A DNA stretch of 64,000 nucleotides from Trebouxia sp. TZW2008 (taxonomy: Eukaryota > Chlorophyta > Trebouxiophyceae > Trebouxiales > Trebouxiaceae). The stretch lies in the NCBI GenBank assembly GCA_002118135.1, contig BDIU01000337.1:2195-66194 (forward strand), written 5' to 3'. Position numbers and translations under genes: made by a program. Shown here one piece after another: positions 15,946-28,943 of this stretch. A model generated the notes under the pieces. It worked only from the letters and a program-made list of their open reading frames with translations. It made no database searches and was not told the DNA's origin. Position 1 is the stretch's first letter, and every line of letters starts with the position of its first letter.

Positions 15946-18900
15946 ATGCTAGCCAAGCGTCAAGACCGTTTACGCAAGGTTGCAGCGATCTTTCAGGCTT
16001 TCGACACCGATCGAGATGCCAAGCTGAACCGGGCTGAGCTTACGACCTTGATCCAGCAGTGCAATCCCGGTGTTCTGTTCTCGGAAGTGCAGCTAGACGC
16101 CATCACACGCGAGGTCGGCGACTTGAACCGCTGTCCGGAATCTAAGCAAGTGTCGCAAGCCCGCAAAGAGGCTCTGCATCAGCCGAGACTGACGCAAAGC
16201 CGGTGATCATTGCTGATCACTCAGCACAGAATTATCCCTCAAACAAGAGATTTTATTTCAGGTGTTGGAGCAGTATGAAGGCAGTCCTGAGGCAGATAGC
16301 TTGACACGGCACAGCCTGGTACAACTATATGATGATGGAGTCGGGGATTGTGAACTAGACTTTGACACTCTGGACTTGGCAGACAGCAAGTCTCAACAGG
16401 TCCACTGCAATTTGCAGCCAGCCTGCTTGCCTGCTTACTTGAAAGCCTTCTTGCGGCTCACCAAATGATATTGTTGTCAGTGCAGGAGGGCCTGCAAACA
16501 CCTGTGGGCAAGTCTCCTGGCCAACAGAAGGATGGGTTTGCTAGCTTGTTTGACTCGCCCCTCTGGAGTAGGCCTATCCAGTCACTCTCCAGCCAAGACA
16601 GCTTTAGCTTCTGTCCACAAGGTGGTAGCTATGATGAGAATGCTGTGCCCAATGTGAGCCGTGTCGAGGCCTGTCAGCAGGCACTCAAGGCTGCCTCAAC
16701 AACTGCTTCTCCAACCACACACACCCTCAGCTCCTCTTCTCCAGGTGGCCAGACACATTTGACAGATGGCACAGCCGCATCTCAGGGTCCTTTGCAGCCA
16801 AGCCTGCAAGGTCAATCAACTCAACATGGCAGCAGAAGCTCCAGGCAAAGAGCATCCTGGAAATCAGATGTGCTATTCCAGCCTTTTCCGCAACCCCTGC
16901 AATGCCTTCTTGCTGACGGTCTTCAAATGGCCTCTTCTGAGCAGGTAAAACACATTATTTCGCCGGACTGGCTGACATGCTGTTGCATGACAGCACAAGC
17001 ATAGGCAATCTGCTTTGCAAGCTGATTGACACATTATTTATGTGAAGTCTGCACATGTACAGGCAAAGGCTGGCGTCTGATGTGCAATCAAACATGTGCA
17101 TCAGTGTGCCTTTCTGACACAGGCTTGTGAAGCGCTGGCAGATCAACTCAAGCAGGCGTTGCAGCGGGACCGTGGCACATGGCAATCAGTGGCAGAGGAC
17201 TTGAGGCAGCAAGCAGACCACCTCAGCAGTGCTGACTGCTATGATGCTCACATGGAGATGGGAACACTGCTCATGACAAGGTGTGAGTGGCCTGCCGACC
17301 TGACCCTTCACATGATCTTGGCTTGCATCTTGCAAGAAGTGATGAGCCTGCATCATCTCATGATGGAACTGGCTTAAATGCCAGACAAGCAGGTCTTGCA
17401 CATGTTTGCGATGTCAAAGCTGTCTTGCACAAGCTCAAGGTATGTCTCTTATGGGATGATCACACAGGTCTTGTTAAGGGCAGCGTTCACTTATTGCAAA
17501 CACTCAAAACTCAAGCCCCAGCTGTCATTGCGTCTAATTACACAGATGCATATGACTGCGTGCACGCAATGCAAGCCCCACCTCTTGCGCCTTCAATTAC
17601 ATGCATTCAATATAAGCCGTAACTGTTTTTGCATCTGATCATACAAACACAAAAGACCGCATGCAGTCAGTGCAGCCCTAGCCGTCATTGCACCTGGTCA
17701 CACAGACAGAAGGCTGCGCGCAACTGTGTATTTCAGCTTAGCCATGAAGACCAGCTTGACTTTGCAGTAAGCACCATCAGGAAGCAGCAACAAGCTTCCA
17801 GCATGCTGTCACAGCAGCTCCTGGTGATGCCAGACCCCTCTTCCGCCTGGGCAACGCCCTCTTTGCGGCTGGACAACTACCTGAATCACAGACTGCCTTC
17901 AGACAGGCCCTGGATGCAGTCATTCGTCCAGATGATGATGCATTGCTGCCTAAGATTCATGTCAACCTGGGCATCAGCATTGAAGCAAGTGGAGAGCTGC
18001 AAGCAGCATGTCAGCACTACAGGTGATACTGGCCTGCCGACAGTAATCATCCCTGCTGTTCACACTTGAAACACAGCAGCTTAACCAGAAACTTCATGTC
18101 AAAAACTTGACCAGCATTGCAGCAGTCACGGACAGCAATTTCCTGTCATGCTGAGTGCGTGTGTTGTCCGTACATTCAGGCGTCCTTCTGCAGAAGTGCT
18201 GCTGCGGTTTGAATGTATTACTGATGCCCAATTCTGGTTTTTTATACTTGAATCTCTGATATCAAGTGTGCTTGCATCAAGAGATCCATAGTACAAGCAA
18301 GGGGTTGTCATGAGCATTGTTGCATGCAGGTACGCTTTGCAGCTGAGTCCGCAGCACTTCAGAGCATGCAAGCTGCTAGGCAGCGCTTTGTATGCATCAG
18401 GAGACCTGCAGGCGGCTCATGCAGCCCTTGAGTCAGCCTTGCAGCTCAAACCTGACTACGCAGATGCTCACTGTGACCTGGGCTGCGTGCTGTGCGCTCT
18501 TGGGGAGGTGGACAGAGCCAAGGAGGCTTTTGCAGATGCTGCTAAGTACGATCCCAAGCATGTTGAGGTAAAATATGGTTCTGGGGTCGGTGCATGTCTG
18601 CTTGACAATTAACGCTTGCAAATTTGATGCAGCAATGATTGCCATACATTCACAGCATCACTGCTGAACAACCCACATTGAGCCATACCCAGCAGCAACA
18701 CCATATACACATGAACGTCATGTTTTGTCATCAGATGTGCTTTTGCTGAATGCAGCATCACCTGATAACTTATTTTACTGACAGAGTTATGCTTTGCTCA
18801 TATGTGCTCAACAACACTACATCTGATACATCTCAGTGCTGCAGGCCCTGTTCAACTTGGGGAACCTGCACCGCCAAAGCAGCCATTTTCCAGCTGCTGT

Positions 18901-19377
18901 GCAATGCTACGATTCTGTACTGTCATTGAACAGCCAGCATTGGCGTAGCCTACTGAACAAGGCAGTGGTATTGACAGGGATGCACAAAGACAGAGATGCA
19001 CAGCTGGCAATTCAGCAAGCATATCAAATTTCAGGTATTCAAAGTGCTGCATGCATTTGTACATGCACTTGTAAACGACACTTGATACGTGAAGTCTCTG
19101 GTCAGCTTGAGGCATACCCTGCATGGGGCAACATGGCAACTGTGCAAGATCCAATGCCTGACAGGCAACCACAAAGCACCATGGCCTAGTGTATTGTCCA
19201 CAGCAATAAGACATCGTAAAGAAAAGGTGGTCATGCATCGTGTATCATGTAGGCACTAAACAAGTCTTTCTGCAAGAGGTGGCGTCTCTTAGCCGAGTGA
19301 CACAGCTAGCCGCTTCTCAAGACTGTTTGATGCAACTTTTGACTTCACAGACCGCTCCAAAAACAATGACAGAGTAG
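15946..19377 (+). CDS. EF-hand and tetratricopeptide-repeat protein
   Basis: Exons: 15946-16113, 16262-16399, 16486-16944, 17123-17280, 17337-17439, 17781-18022, 18330-18567, 18845-19034 and 19253-19377, about 606 residues. The N-terminus is an EF-hand region: F-D-T-D-R-D-A-K-L-N-R-A-E-L followed by a second acidic segment (Y-D-D-G-V-G-D). Middle exons are Ser/Gln-rich. The C-terminal half holds TPR helices: A-R-P-L-F-R-L-G-N-A-L-F-A-A-G, K-L-L-G-S-A-L-Y-A-S-G-D, D-Y-A-D-A-H-C-D-L-G and N-L-G-N-L-H-R-Q. The same order of an EF-hand pair and TPRs is found in plant calcium-binding TPR proteins (Arabidopsis At1g05150/At2g32450 type). A calcium-responsive scaffold role is inferred. The first ATG after a CpG-rich promoter sets the start. 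The join 17439 to 17781 is the least certain splice. Confidence 0.88.
17440..17740 (+). repeat. degenerate tandem repeats in an intron of the EF-hand/TPR gene
   Basis: Segments near 17,515-17,580 and 17,630-17,720 share blocks such as GCTGTCATTGC/GCCGTCATTGC, AATTACACAGATGCAT and a GC-rich tail ending in CAAGCCCC or CAGCCCTA. They look like diverged copies of a roughly 110-bp unit. No coding frame is shared with flanking exons. Confidence 0.4.
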
Positions 19378-19841
19378 GGCAACTGATTTTCTGTTTTCAC
19401 CAGGCTTTCTACCCTTGATTGAGCTGCTAAATGACACTTTAAGGCTCATAAGGTTAACCTTTGTCGTTGCCTGGCCCATGACACCAGCGTGAGATGCGCT
19501 CTTCAACTGGAGAGCATCAGCTGAGCTGCAGAGACCTTTACTCATGCAGAGCAGGAAGCATGCACAATTTGCTGATAAAAATGGCTGCGCACATGGTCAT
19601 AGTACAAGTGCTATACTTCTGTTGCAAATTTACTCCACATGTATGAGCTGTCGGCAATGGAACGGTGTGTTGTTTGGCATTCATCCACTTGACGACGGCA
19701 TTCAGAATCGCCATCATTGTGCTCAATTAGAACACTCTATTGATCACTGCACACATGCCAGATGTGCAAGACAGCTGGACAACTCAAGGACAGTTTTGTC
19801 AAATTATATAGCCCAGTAAAACCTGTTTGAATAGCAAATTT

Positions 19842-19913
19842 GTCGACCTAGCTCAGTGGTAGAGCAGCCGACTGCAGATCGGCAGGTCAGCGGTTCAAAC
19901 CCGCTGGTCGACT
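19842..19913 (+). tRNA. tRNA-Cys(GCA): tRNA-Cys (GCA)
   Basis: A full cloverleaf is present in 72 nt with no intron. The 7-bp acceptor stem GTCGACC/GGTCGAC pairs perfectly. The D-arm contains the A box (TAGCTCAGTGG), the anticodon loop CTGCAGA gives anticodon GCA, and the T-arm contains the B box (GGTTCAAACCC). The discriminator base is T (U73), as usual for tRNA-Cys. It lies in the gap between the EF-hand/TPR gene and the GYF-domain gene. Confidence 0.97.
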
Positions 19914-19945
19914 TCGGCTGGGCCACTTGACGTCTGCACTGTTGC

Positions 19946-19950
19946 TTTTT
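19946..19950 (+). terminator. RNA polymerase III terminator of tRNA-Cys
   Basis: A run of five T follows the mature tRNA end by about 32 nt. It is the first such run downstream and is the likely Pol III stop. Confidence 0.6.
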
Positions 19951-20175
19951 GGTCTAGGGTTGTTATATGACCACGTGCGATGCAAGCAGGCTCCGGAAAG
20001 ACGGTATTGATTGAAGAAAGATATCGCGTCACCCAGACCTTTTCTCTTCCAACTCACGTCTGTACATGTCAGTAATACATAAAGATTTGATGAAGAGATT
20101 GTTGTATGTTCACGAGGTCAGACATTCGTTTCGCCTTGTCTAGCTTGTTGCTCATGACAGTAAAGTACCCAAGTG

Positions 20176-23100
20176 TTACTGGTCCTCAAGGCTGACTTTC
20201 TGCATTCCCTCTTGAACATTTGCCACAGCCGGAGCCAGACCCTCACCGTGAGCTGTGCCCTCTGTTGTTGAAACACTATCATTAGTCTCTTCTTGAATGT
20301 CAAGGTTGCCTTGGTCAGCATAATGTGAGTCTACTGTTGTCTCAGATTCGGTTGTGTCAGGCTCTTCCACTGTTGGCTCTGATGTCTCTGCTCTGGAGGT
20401 GCCGGCCTGCTCATCAGCTGTTGCTTCCTGCAGTCAAGCACATGCAGGGTCGCACCAAAAAGCATTGTGGACAGCCCTCAAGCATGTACTGCTCACCGAG
20501 TCTGTGGAGACGTGACACACAGCTGACCACACATGCAGAACGGTGGATGCTTGTCCAGCAACCCAAACATTTGCAGAGGTCAACAAAGCTTGCAGCCAAA
20601 GAAATGACTTGGCAATACAAGTTACAGCTTCTGTGTGCACAACACGGGGTCCTGGGTCCCTCACAGTCAGTATATTGACAGCAATTCAAGTCAAAAAGAG
20701 AAATTTGCGTCTACACGCAGTGAAAGCGTAGGTGCATCAGCAAAGTTTTGGAAAGAGAACAGATAGATACCTTAGTGTCCTTGCCACCAAACAGAGACCT
20801 GACAGCCCCTGACACTGTATTCATAACGCCTGCGCTCTCTGTTGCTTGTGTGCCGCTACCTGGTACAGCTGCTTGCTTGGCCTGCTGCGCTGAGACGTCC
20901 TCTATTTGCATGCTCTGATGGTCATCAATGCTGTCTGCCCGCAGTGAAGCACTCACAGATGACTGCTCTTCTTCAGGCTCTGCACACAGCAGACTGCCGC
21001 TCAGGTCAGAACATGAACTAACACATGATCATTGCACAGGTGCTTTCATAAGCTCAATGAGGTCCACAGTGCATGCTGTGACATACAGCTGATGTACGCA
21101 ATGCTCGAATATGCAGCTGTGACTGTCAGCTCTTTCAAAAGAAAGTGAGAGGCTGAATTTCTGAACATGCCTTTGGATCAACACAATGATGACAAACTAG
21201 CCTAAGACGCACATCAACAGCTGAGGCCATTTTGCTTGAGCAGTTGAAAGCATGCAGCAAGAGAGCTTACCCTCCACAATCATGTCAGTGGTGCTCTGTG
21301 CAGCATCAGCCTCTGCAGCTTGCGGGCCTGCTGGTCCAGCTTCCCCAGATGGTCCTGCAGTCCCAGCTGTTCCAGTAGTACCGCTAGTGTGGGGACCTCC
21401 TGTTTTGCTAGGACTGGCAGATGCTGAAGTAGAAACTGCACTGTCAGCAGGCTGCTTTGAGAGCGCTGTGGTGTGCTGGGCCTTGGCAGCATGTGTCTCT
21501 GGCTTCTGAGGGCTGACAGGGGCCTCAGGGCTAGCAGGAGCCTGAACAGGTGCAGCTTGTGGTGAACCTGGTGCTTGAGGGGAGGCAGCAGCCTCTTGCA
21601 CTGGCTCAGGGGAGGCTGGCTGCCTGAGGGTTGAGTGACCCTCTGCCTTCTGGGGGCTAGCAGGCCGCTCAGGAGAGGCTGGGTTGCTGGCTGGCTGCTG
21701 AGCAGGGGCAGGCTGTCCGGCAGGGGCAGCTTGCTGAGGCTGAGCACGTGGAGGGGTGGCATTGGCCCTAGCGACTGGCTCATCAGGCTCGTAGTCACTG
21801 TCTTCCTCATCAGTGGCTGCTGTGCGGCCTGCAACCATCACAAGGCAGCATCAGCTTTCTTCACATATGAGAACCCAAATACAGAAGCTGGTATGGAATC
21901 AGGCAGACATTGAGCATGACAGCACCAGCATATGACGTGCTGCATGACCAATTCATGCTTGATTGATGGGCTGTGCAAAGCATAACTCTAGCATCACAGA
22001 GCGAAGCGTGGTTTCTCAGCAACTGACAAATGCGAAAGTTAGCCTGTATTGCAATGAGGCTGACCAGCATCAAAAGTTAGGACTGAGAAAGATCAGACAT
22101 ACCAGCTATCTCTCCTTCCTCCTCAGAGTCATCATCACTGGCAGGGGAACCATTACTTGCTTTGGCCTCCACACTCTCAGCATCCTCGTTCCTGGCAGCT
22201 TGTTCAGCAGCTGCCTCAGCTCTTGTGGTGGCATTGCCCAGCTTGGCTTCTACACTGTCAGCACCACTGCTTGGTCTGTTCTGTCCTTGTGCCTGCACGT
22301 TTTGCAGCTTGACACATTCAAACCTGAGCACACCTTTACAGCATAAGTGTGGTGTGACCAGGCATCCTGGGCATTGTGAAAATGGCAGAAGCAACTATAC
22401 GCTTATTCTGGTCTTGCTTGATGCTGAAGGGTCTAAAGTATCAGTCACAGACATCATGCCACTGTGACTGTGCTGGTAACAGCTTTAGCTGGTTGCGCAA
22501 TTTTAGGCAATGATATGTGTGCAAAATTGGCCATAGTTGCCATCATGTCTATCTTGAGCCTATATGATAAACATACAACAGATGCAATATGTATTATTGA
22601 AGTCTCCAGAGTAGCATTGATACCTTGGAGGCGTCTTGAGCAGATGCCACATCCCGTACAGTGACAGGGATGAATCTCCTGCCCTGCTCAACCTGCTTCA
22701 TCAGCTCACCCAGGGTCTTGTACATACTCTTGGGAGGCAGATCAGGGGGTGACACCTTGCGCTCCTACACAAATATTTTGACATCACAGATCAAGACTGC
22801 TATAATTTGATAACGTAGAATAAGACTGCTATGTTTTGATGGCACAGATCAACACTGCTGTAGTGCAAGCACTGGTACCACAACTGCAAGATAGCAACGT
22901 CAGAATGGCAGCTCCAGAGACCCCAACGCCTTGACCTTGTGCCTTGTTCTATGTGTGCTTTGGCAACCATGACAGATTCTATGCAAGATGACGAACTCCA
23001 ACCGAACACTCATGATGCCAAGGTGTATTTGAGAGCCAAAGCTGCAACACGCCACATGGGTGCCAACATTGAGTCTGATAATACATTGCCATGCATGCAC

Positions 23101-26069
23101 AATGCTCTGAATTAGTCAGCAGTTTGGAAATCACACCATGCCACACACAGGCAGCTCCATCTGCAAGTAGTTGCTCTCCAGCCATGTATGCATTTCCTTG
23201 GCATTGAAGGGACCTTGCACTTGGCCATCAGGATCAATGTACCGCCAAGTGGGCTCCTCAGCACCCTGCACACAGAATATGCAAAAAGATCTCAAATAGT
23301 AGGTCAATCTGAGCTTTTGCTGCTTGTTGTAACACAAAATAGCCACGTAGGCATTCTCCTTCGATTCAAATGGCCTTGTACTTGGCCATCAAAACTATTG
23401 TACTGTAAAATGGCCTCCTCAAGACCCTGCACATGCAATGCACAAACATGAAGGCACCAGACAACATATTTGAAGAGTATGTCGCTGTCAATCTCTGCTG
23501 CTTGTTGGAACACAAACGAGGACACACAGCATGACCTGACGTAATTACATTATGCAGTAACACAACACAGCGTTTTCCTGCATGAAGAACGCAAGCAAAG
23601 TGTAAGTGCATTCCCATCAACAAGTAATGGCCTGTGCTGCCAATGGGTGACAATTGTTGATGCAGCTCTGTCAATGCTGTTGAGAGCAAGTGACTGCCTC
23701 TAGCAAAGTCTTTAAACCTCTTGAACATGCTTGACAGCAACATATAGATGGACAAACAAAGAACACAGGCAACATGTGAGCATGGACGTCAGACCTTGCG
23801 CTCAGCTGTGAAGAGCTTCCAAGCAGTTTTGCCAGGGTCTACACTTCTTGCCACTCTTGGAGCTTCCAAGACCCTGCCAGGCTGCTTTGCTGCCCTCTGG
23901 GGCTGCTCCCCATCTCTACTGTCTGGATCATTTCTGGCACCCCGGCCCCCTCTGCCCCTGCCTCTGCCCCTACCACCCCTTGCAGCAGGTTCTCTTGCAA
24001 CAGGCTCTCTTGCCAGAGGCTCTCTTGCAGCGGGTTGACTGACAGGGGGTTCCCTTGCAGCGGGCTCTGGACCAGGAGTGACATGATCTGAGCCTCGGCG
24101 ACCATAGCGTCGCTGATCAGCTTCTTCTCCATCCCTGGGGCTGAGTAGCCCCTCTGCAGGGTGGCGCCTGCCCTGCACATCGGACATCAAGTCTGGTAAG
24201 ATATGGTTGACATCAGATCATTTGCAGTCACCACCATCATTAAGACTGATGCAGAACGTGTCGCTGCTGAGAATCATAGCTGTGCTTGCAATGTACAGGT
24301 GCCTGCGGAGCAAGCATGCATGTGCTTGCGATCAAAGCTGAAGCATATATCTCAAGAAGCTTTTTCAGCTTGCTTTGCACAGGTGTGCATTGATTGACTT
24401 CATGATCTTGTTTGTGTGGAAGGCTTTCTGCACATAGCAACTATGCTGATGCTGCACAGCATCAATGTGCTACACAAGCACATGCTTGCCATAACAGATG
24501 ATCCTGAGGGCCTGAAAACTGACATCACTTGCAGGCGCAAAAATGTTCAGCCGTGTTCGCCAAGACTAGGCTTTCACTCCACCCTGGCAATGGGCTTGGT
24601 CGTGCGCTCAAGTGGGAATGGCAGTTATGATGCGATACAGCACTTCTGTTGGCTCACCTCCGGTAGGACTGGTGGCTGCAGTTCCTCATCATTTCTGCGA
24701 CCCCTGCCAGCCCTACCACCTCCCCTCTGGCCCCTGCCTCGACCCCTGCCTCTGTCTGGCTGATCATCATTGAGTACTTGTGCAGCTCTCACAGGCTCCT
24801 GTTGTCGGTCATGACTGCTGGAGAAGTCGCCTGCTGCTTCTTTTCTGATTTGAGGTAGAGCATCAGATAGACTGCCCCAGACATCTTTGCCAGCTTTTCT
24901 GACCTGAGCACATCAGAAGGGAATCACATATCAGGTGTGCTGAGTCAGCTGCTCATATTGTTTGTATGCTGGTAGGTTCTTTTGTTCTTCTACAAATTTC
25001 TGCACGAAGATCACTGCTTACTGCCGGTGCTTGACTTGTCTTTGTTCATCGTAGTCGGTGTTGGTGAGCAGACACATTATGGCTGAGCAACGCGTCAGTT
25101 TTCCATACTGTAGCATGTGCTGGGGAGAGCTGTATCAAGCTAGTCACAAGCCAGCAATGGGTGAACTGTTGCACAAACAACAGGAAACATTCAACTTTGG
25201 CATGTGTGGCAATGAGACCAAATTCTGCACCTGCAGGTCTGATTGTCCAAAGTATCCCAAGTCAACCCAGTTTATGAGTTTCTTTGCCTCAAAGGGCCCC
25301 TGCTCTTTCCCTTCAGGATCAATGTAATGCCATTGAGATGTCTGTGGCAGCAGAGGCAATGTTCTGCCAGGTGCTGAACTCCTTCCGCCACCTGAATGGT
25401 CATCAGCAATATGCAAATTAGATGATCATGCAGAGCAGTGGAGCAGGAGCAGTTGTTCCCTCTGTAGTTTTTGCGGTATCTTACCTCGTCCTCCACGACC
25501 ACCACCACGTCTAGAGCCACTGCAAAGCACCAACATTTGAGTGGCTTGTTGGAACTGTTTTGAGCAATCATGGCACTTGCACAAGCCAGCTTTTGATTTG
25601 TTGGCTCTGAGTATAACCAGCTCACCCGTCTTGTTCAGTCTCAGCATCCCAGCCATCCTTTACGCTATCACGCTGGCTGCCCCGACCAAACCCACCCTAC
25701 AGCAGACAAAGCAGCAGTTGGCGCCTTTCAGCATAATTCTGATGCCAAGGGGAAGAAGCATGTGTCACCTGCCGAGGTGGTTCTGTGTCCATGTCACGAT
25801 CATCGTGCAAGAACCTGTAGGCAAGAAGAGGCAGTCAGGGACACAGCTGGCAGATTGCTTGTCTTTACATGAGCTGCAAAGTGGAGAAAGTCGCTCACCA
25901 ATCTGGCTTGCGTCTCTGATTTGGAGAGTCGGTTTCGTCTTCCTCGACATCAGCTGGATCGTTCGAAGACGGCTTTGAATCACGCTTTGGCAGCCTGAAG
26001 GCTTGCCACGGTTTGCGATCAGCAAGACCGTAGAGACTCCGCGGGAAAAGGTCAGCAGAACGGATACAG
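20176..26069 (-). CDS. GYF-domain protein with RG repeats (EXA1/GIGYF-like)
   Basis: Thirteen exons read on the minus strand: ~26069-25899, 25814-25769, 25696-25626, 25519-25485, 25391-25231, 24903-24658, 24172-23795, 23265-23137, 22764-22624, 22292-22103, 21828-21271, 20979-20771 and 20427-20176. Order of parts: D-R-K-P-W-Q-A-F and D-W-F-L-H-D-D-R-D motifs, a short R-G-G-G-R-G-G-R-G run, a first GYF domain (W-H-Y-I-D-P-E-G-K-E-Q-G-P-F ... W-V-D-L-G-Y-F), two R-G-R-G-R-G tracts, a second GYF domain (W-R-Y-I-D-P-D-G-Q-V-Q-G-P-F), then Pro/Ala/Ser-rich and acidic disordered regions. GYF domains bind proline-rich peptides. Plant and animal relatives recruit translational repressors, so an mRNA-regulation role is inferred. 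The 5' end is not solved: the first exon's frame has a stop just upstream of ~26069 and no ATG, so an upstream exon must carry the start. Confidence 0.85.
23137..23480 (-). repeat. decayed copy of the second GYF exon
   Basis: The second GYF exon (23265-23137) and about 90 bp of intron ahead of its acceptor are duplicated at about 23,310-23,490. The copy keeps the acceptor and the sequence for D-G-Q-V-Q-G but has lost the tryptophan-tyrosine core (T-W-R-Y-I-D-P became A-I-L-Q-Y-N-S) and the G-P-F. It is probably skipped. Confidence 0.8.
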
Positions 26070-27250
26070 CGTACCTAACGCCGTGATCTGCCGCAAAATA
26101 TCTTGCACTCCTCATCCTGCCTGTACGCAAGCGGCTCCCCCAAAGAAGCCGGGATGTCTGAAGCCCTTAGGTCAAACGATGCGTTTCGCTCTGCTGACTT
26201 TGTTCCGACAAAGGCCAGGAACAAACAACACCCAGTACAGGAACGGTTTTAGATCAGCCTGGCGCAACACATATATGTCGGTGCATGGCCAAGTGCAACG
26301 GGCCAGCACAGCATGCACAGAATCACTGTCCACGACCTAATGCATAGGGTTTTTTTGAATTTTGGAGTTGCTCTAAGGTCGAGAACTGAATCTCACACCC
26401 GGACCATTGCCTTCACAGGATGCACATCAGCAAGACAGACAAGCAGCGTTGCCATAGGCTGACACCTGATGTAATCGCACACAAGCTGTACGACTCAAAG
26501 CACAAAATGTCCTCAAATTCAATCTAGAATTATTGTGCAGGCCTGTAATCTCTATGTCTTGCAAGATCATGCCATTAGCTGACAACCCCTGCTGTGCCTT
26601 TTTGTGCTGACACGATGGATGTTTACTGCTTGTAGATGTCAGTGTGGAAAATGCATGTGCAAGCGTCAAGGCCACCTTTGCCATATGCATCTGACGGCAA
26701 TACTACAAGCCTTTCCTGACAATGTGCCTTCATGTTGGCCAGCGTATCGATCATCGCTAGCTAGCTCGGCACCACAATTGCAGCATGGCATGCTGCAAGC
26801 AGGAAGAAGAATTGCAACAGCATGCATCAGTCTCGGTCAAAGCCAACATTCACGGTCATCATCTTCGGCACGTTGACCTGCGACAAGCGCCTGGGCTAAG
26901 GGTGTGATGCTGCAGCGACAGCTCATGTGCAGACGCATCGCTTGATCTATGAACACAGATTTGCAACCGGTCAAGCAACAAGTTTGGGCCGCTGCAGTAA
27001 GTTGACCGGACCTTCTCTGCACTGACTCTGTATGTATGCGCGGTTCCCGACATCTGTTGTGTGCACAGGTGCCAGTACGGTTGATTCTGAGTGAAAGCGA
27101 CATCACAACAATCGAGGCTCCACCAGCTCCGCTGCATGTACGCGCTGCTGCAATGATCTGACATATTTGACGCTTCGACTCTCTCTTGAAGCTGCTGTTG
27201 CCTTCAGGTTTTGTTACCCAGGTGCACGTATTTGCCTAGCCTCACAGCGC
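25900..27250. promoter_or_regulatory. CpG-rich divergent promoter region (GYF gene / ATG5)
   Basis: Two CpG-rich patches, about 25,900-26,340 and 26,720-27,250, cover the 5' ends of the minus-strand GYF gene and the plus-strand ATG5 gene. The 300-400 bp between them are ordinary CpG-poor sequence. Any missing first exon of the GYF gene should lie here; no clear ATG exon was identified. Confidence 0.45.
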
Positions 27251-28720
27251 GTGCTCTTGACCATTTTCGGGTAAGATAGCCTTGCAGTGCAAGTTTCAGA
27301 GCAACACACTGAGTCTGACCTGTGTGATTACAGCATGTGCTGCCACCTGAAGTCAATGATGCTGTCAACACACCATGGTTCGAGCATGATGGGCTGCCAC
27401 TTCGTTGGTAAGCTTAGCAGCCTTCATGCTTCCTGGGCTATCCACCTCCAAAGCTTCACAAGGCCTTTCCAGCAACACATATATAGGCTCTCATGTAGTA
27501 TTGCACATTCACTGCAGGCAGTACCCTGCTGGAGTTCTGTTTGATCTGCTGCACAGAGGCAAAGCTGGTGTTGTCTGGCAGATCACGGTATGTGACAGCT
27601 CCCATGTCTCCTTGGCCTGCTGCATGTAAACGTTGAGCGTCAGTTGCACTGGTTTGTGTCATTGAGCTCACTAGCGGGATACCAGGAGTGCTGCACACTA
27701 TGAGCAACCTTGCTTATGCTGCAGATACACTTTCGCGACTTCCCATCAGACACATTGCTTTCCTGGGAAGGATCTCAACCCCTGCTGCAAGCCTACCTCA
27801 ACAGCCTAAAAGAGGCAGCAGTAGTCTGCTCTGGCAATGCTGCATCCATCTTGCAAATGTCTCAGCAATCTCAGCAGAACCTATGGCAAAGCGTGGAGAC
27901 AGCAGACTTGGCCAGTTTTCAGCGTGTAGCCAGCTCCCTTCAACTGACTCCAAAAGCAAGGGGCAGCAGATCTGCCTCAATACCTGTCAGGCTACTTTTC
28001 CAGAGAAGCGCAAGTGGTAAGCTTCAAAAGTTGATCATGGCTATGCTGGCCTCAAAATGTGCATGAGTTGTTTGCTTATGTGCAGACACAGCAATCGCAC
28101 TAGCAGATTTATTGTGGAACCTGGTACAACAGCTTCTCTTTGTGACAACCGCTTCAGTCTTCAAGATAAATGTCCTTTTATTGACTTGTTTTCACTCACA
28201 GATACCACTGCAGCCAAACTGCAGTGATTTGCCAGTTGCCTCGTCTTTACATAGAGAATGTTCCTATATTGAGTGGCCTGATTAAAAGAAACTGTACTGT
28301 AGCTTGTGACGTGAGAAACTGAGACAGCTGATGCTGTTTGCAGATTACATGTCTAGCTATGAGAGCATTGACTTCACATCGCGACCAATAGCACAAGCAG
28401 TTAAGGATGCTGAGCAGACGCTATTGCAAACACTGCAAGGTATTCTGCCAGACTGCTTTGCATCTTCTTCACAAGGCAAGCAGGATCAGCCAGATGAGTC
28501 AGCTCAGTCATCAGCAAGAGACATCAGCCCCACTGACTCAGACACAACAGAAATGTCCATCACACCTGATGCTCAGGCACAAGAGCACATGTTCCTTGAA
28601 AAGTATGTTGTGCTTGTATGTGGAATAAAACCTTCATTACAAACGCCTTTGGCTGGCCTACATGCTGTGATGCATGCGCCAGATCTTTTCTTGTACATCA
28701 GTGTCATTGCGCTGCACTAA
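26949..28720 (+). CDS. ATG5: autophagy protein ATG5
   Basis: Seven in-phase exons: 26949-26996, 27069-27137, 27208-27270, 27334-27407, 27518-27587, 27725-28016 and 28344-28720, giving 330 residues, close to the usual plant length. ATG5 is joined covalently to ATG12; the conjugate with ATG16 promotes ATG8 lipidation on the growing autophagosome. Diagnostic blocks occur in order: Q-V-W-A-A-A-V-P-V-R-L-I-L, C-T-Y-L-P-S-L, W-F-E-H-D-G-L-P-L-R-W, P-A-G-V-L-F-D-L-L, L-N-S-L-K-E-A-A and the C-terminal L-V-C-G-I-K-P-S-L-Q-T-P-L-A. The Lys in L-K-E-A-A (residue ~137) matches the ATG12 attachment site. Residues ~250-290 are an acidic, Ser-rich insertion before the C-terminal ubiquitin-like fold. The ATG at 26949 is the first in frame. 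Confidence 0.96.
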
Positions 28721-28943
28721 TGCATTGGTCAGTGTTGAATTTATAGTACATGCAAATCAGGCATAATTGTGCCCTTGCATGATGATTCAAGGCGGGTTCA
28801 CCTGAGAACAAACAAAGGCAGCATGCACAACACCTGAACCAAGTGACATATGTCAGTGAAACTGAAGCTATTCTAGCAACATACTTGTACGCAAGCATGT
28901 CAGACAACGCAAACACGTACACACCCACACAAGCATGATGCGC
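28721..28943. other. convergent spacer between ATG5 and the adenylate-kinase-like gene
   Basis: Only 223 bp separate the two facing stop codons, so the 3' UTRs probably overlap or abut. No other feature is seen. Confidence 0.5.

Noticed and set aside
17741..17780. A 14-nt GT...AG segment (17767-17780) in the EF-hand/TPR gene that would restore a good TPR helix if spliced out
   Set aside because: Fourteen bases is below any established spliceosomal intron size, and a normal intron from 17440 to 17780 also joins in phase with an acceptable TPR sequence.
21280..21834. 184-codon minus-strand frame rich in Leu, Pro and Gln overlapping the GYF gene
   Set aside because: It is a shifted reading of the long Pro/Ala/Ser-rich exon, whose own frame joins neighbouring exons in phase.
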